This document shows positions 28,320 through 29,090 of a stretch of DNA of 29,090 nucleotides, piece after piece. Made by a program: the position numbers and the translations under genes. How positions within the stretch are numbered: position 1 is the first letter of the stretch; the number at the start of each line of letters is the position of its first letter. This DNA is from Dunaliella salina. Its lineage: Eukaryota; Chlorophyta; Chlorophyceae; Chlamydomonadales; Dunaliellaceae. The stretch spans positions 691,390-720,479 of the forward strand of contig MU069462.1 of assembly GCA_002284615.2 (NCBI GenBank), given 5' to 3'. The notes beneath the pieces were generated by a model. The model had not been told where the DNA came from. It ran no database searches and was given only the letters and a program-made list of their open reading frames with translations.

Positions 28320-28505
28320 ATAAGCCTGATTGGATAGGACTTAGTAAGAGAAGAGGAAGAGTGAGAGATCCTTCTGAACTCAACACTACAATGCAACTCT
28401 GCTCACTTGAATTTCTGTCTTCAGTCACATTACATACTATCATCCATGGACTGACAGGACTACTTATGATCCATACACAATTGACCCCCTCTGTAAGCAT
28501 GGTTT
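28320..28505 (+). pseudogene. 3'-terminal fragment of the element family
   Basis: Reads MQLCSLEFLSSVTLHTIIHG, then in another frame TYDPYTIDPLCKHGL, matching the region between the ExK motif and the C-terminus of the element at 8407-13480. It ends just before a short dispersed repeat. Confidence 0.7.
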
Positions 28506-28514
28506 ACTGGCCGT

Positions 28515-28670
28515 TGTTTTACAGCCCCTCGGTGTATGGGGTGCACAAACCTAGAAGGGGGTCTGCAATTCGAATCTTAGGGACCGGGGTTTACAATTAG
28601 TGCCCTTCAGTGGGCACAATGGCCCTTTCCTTGATGCACGTGGCCGAATAACAAGTGTAGCTCTTTCTTC

Positions 28671-28702
<32 letters not shown>

Positions 28703-28710
28703 TCTTTCTT
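28515..28710 (+). repeat. Short dispersed repeat copy 8 (longest SINE candidate)
   Basis: Starts with a tRNA-like stretch containing AATTCGAATCTTAGG (B-box like), then TACAATTAGTGC, CTTTCCTTGATGCACGTGG, a loop, AAGTGTAG and a CTTT-rich tail with several TTTC units. It aligns with the minus-strand copy at 18333-18500. Confidence 0.7.
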
Positions 28711-29036
28711 GGTTTAAAGGAAAGGTCCTTAAACCTGCAGCCTTTACCATGCAGAAAAGACCTTAACATAGTTGGACAGCACCAAGAATGCCAGGTCTGC
28801 GTACAAGAGGGCAAGACACAAGCCTGACAGAATTGCTGATAATCTGCCAGAATTGCATTGGTTGGTTGCTTGTAGTTGTACAACTAGAACATGGGACGTT
28901 GGTAGTGCCAGCGTTGACCACTGAGTCTAGCTTGAATGCACATTGACTGAGTCTTTCTTGAATGCACTTGCGCACAACGGTGATGAATACTTTCAGTTTG
29001 CATCTTTTCCTTCCTCATATTATAAGTGTTTTTTTG

Positions 29037-29037
<1 letters not shown>
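28711..29037. other. Intergenic stretch, nothing recognised
   Basis: AT-rich sequence with a short duplicated phrase (ACTGAGTCTAGCTTGAATGC and GACTGAGTCTTTCTTGAATG, near 28920 and 28945). No gene is supported. Confidence 0.45.

Positions 29038-29090
<53 letters not shown>
29038..29090. repeat. (TG)n microsatellite at window end
   Basis: TG dinucleotides run to the last base. Confidence 0.97.

Noticed and set aside
1..29090. tRNA, rRNA, CRISPR arrays or bacterial signals
   Set aside because: None seen; tRNA-like stretches in the short repeats are too degenerate to be tRNA genes, and the genome is eukaryotic.

Overview
The window is nuclear eukaryotic DNA. Its genes have GT-AG introns and all three recognisable ones lie on the minus strand. 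Non-coding DNA predominates, with five long (TG)n/(CA)n microsatellites, several foldback or inverted-repeat elements, and a family of retroelement-like sequences in every stage of decay. A few N bases (8636-8660, 9640) show draft assembly. The JmjC gene most resembles the plant/green-algal JMJ31 type. The large mobile element resembles proteins I associate with prasinophyte green algae such as Cymbomonas. That lineage assignment is from memory and was not checked.

Layout. 1-2790: microsatellite, low-complexity DNA and short tandem repeats, with a perfect 32-bp-arm hairpin at 2395-2476. 2790-6246 (minus): a seven-exon gene for a small acidic protein I do not recognise; its introns hold a 220-bp foldback and a (TG)n tract. 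6744-6936: a MITE-like element with perfect 21-bp terminal inverted repeats. 7100-8406 and 13491-14240 (plus): decayed copies of one retroelement family. 8407-13480 (minus): a near-complete 5.07-kb member of that family, inserted into the older copy with an approximately 10-bp target-site duplication. 14290-20000: truncated copies, short hairpin-tailed repeats (SINE candidates) and a duplicated approximately 0.7-kb repeat. 18853-21430: no gene seen. 21567-25252 (minus): a seven-exon JmjC dioxygenase gene. 25590-26125: a GGATTA-rich inverted-repeat-like element. 27088-27246 (minus): terminal exon of a third gene. 28320-28710: another element fragment plus a SINE-like repeat. The window ends in (TG)n.

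Two systems stand out. (1) The 5-kb element encodes PHD finger, central domain, RNase H, CxxC..H..C zinc motif and a PD-(D/E)xK nuclease-like domain, with no reverse transcriptase I can see. Its T-rich 3' end resembles the tails of the dispersed short repeats, as expected if those use its mobilisation machinery. (2) The JmjC gene carries a tandem array of six copies of an intron-exon boundary; five keep a usable 3' splice site. The next 5' splice site is formed by the edge of a (GT)n microsatellite.
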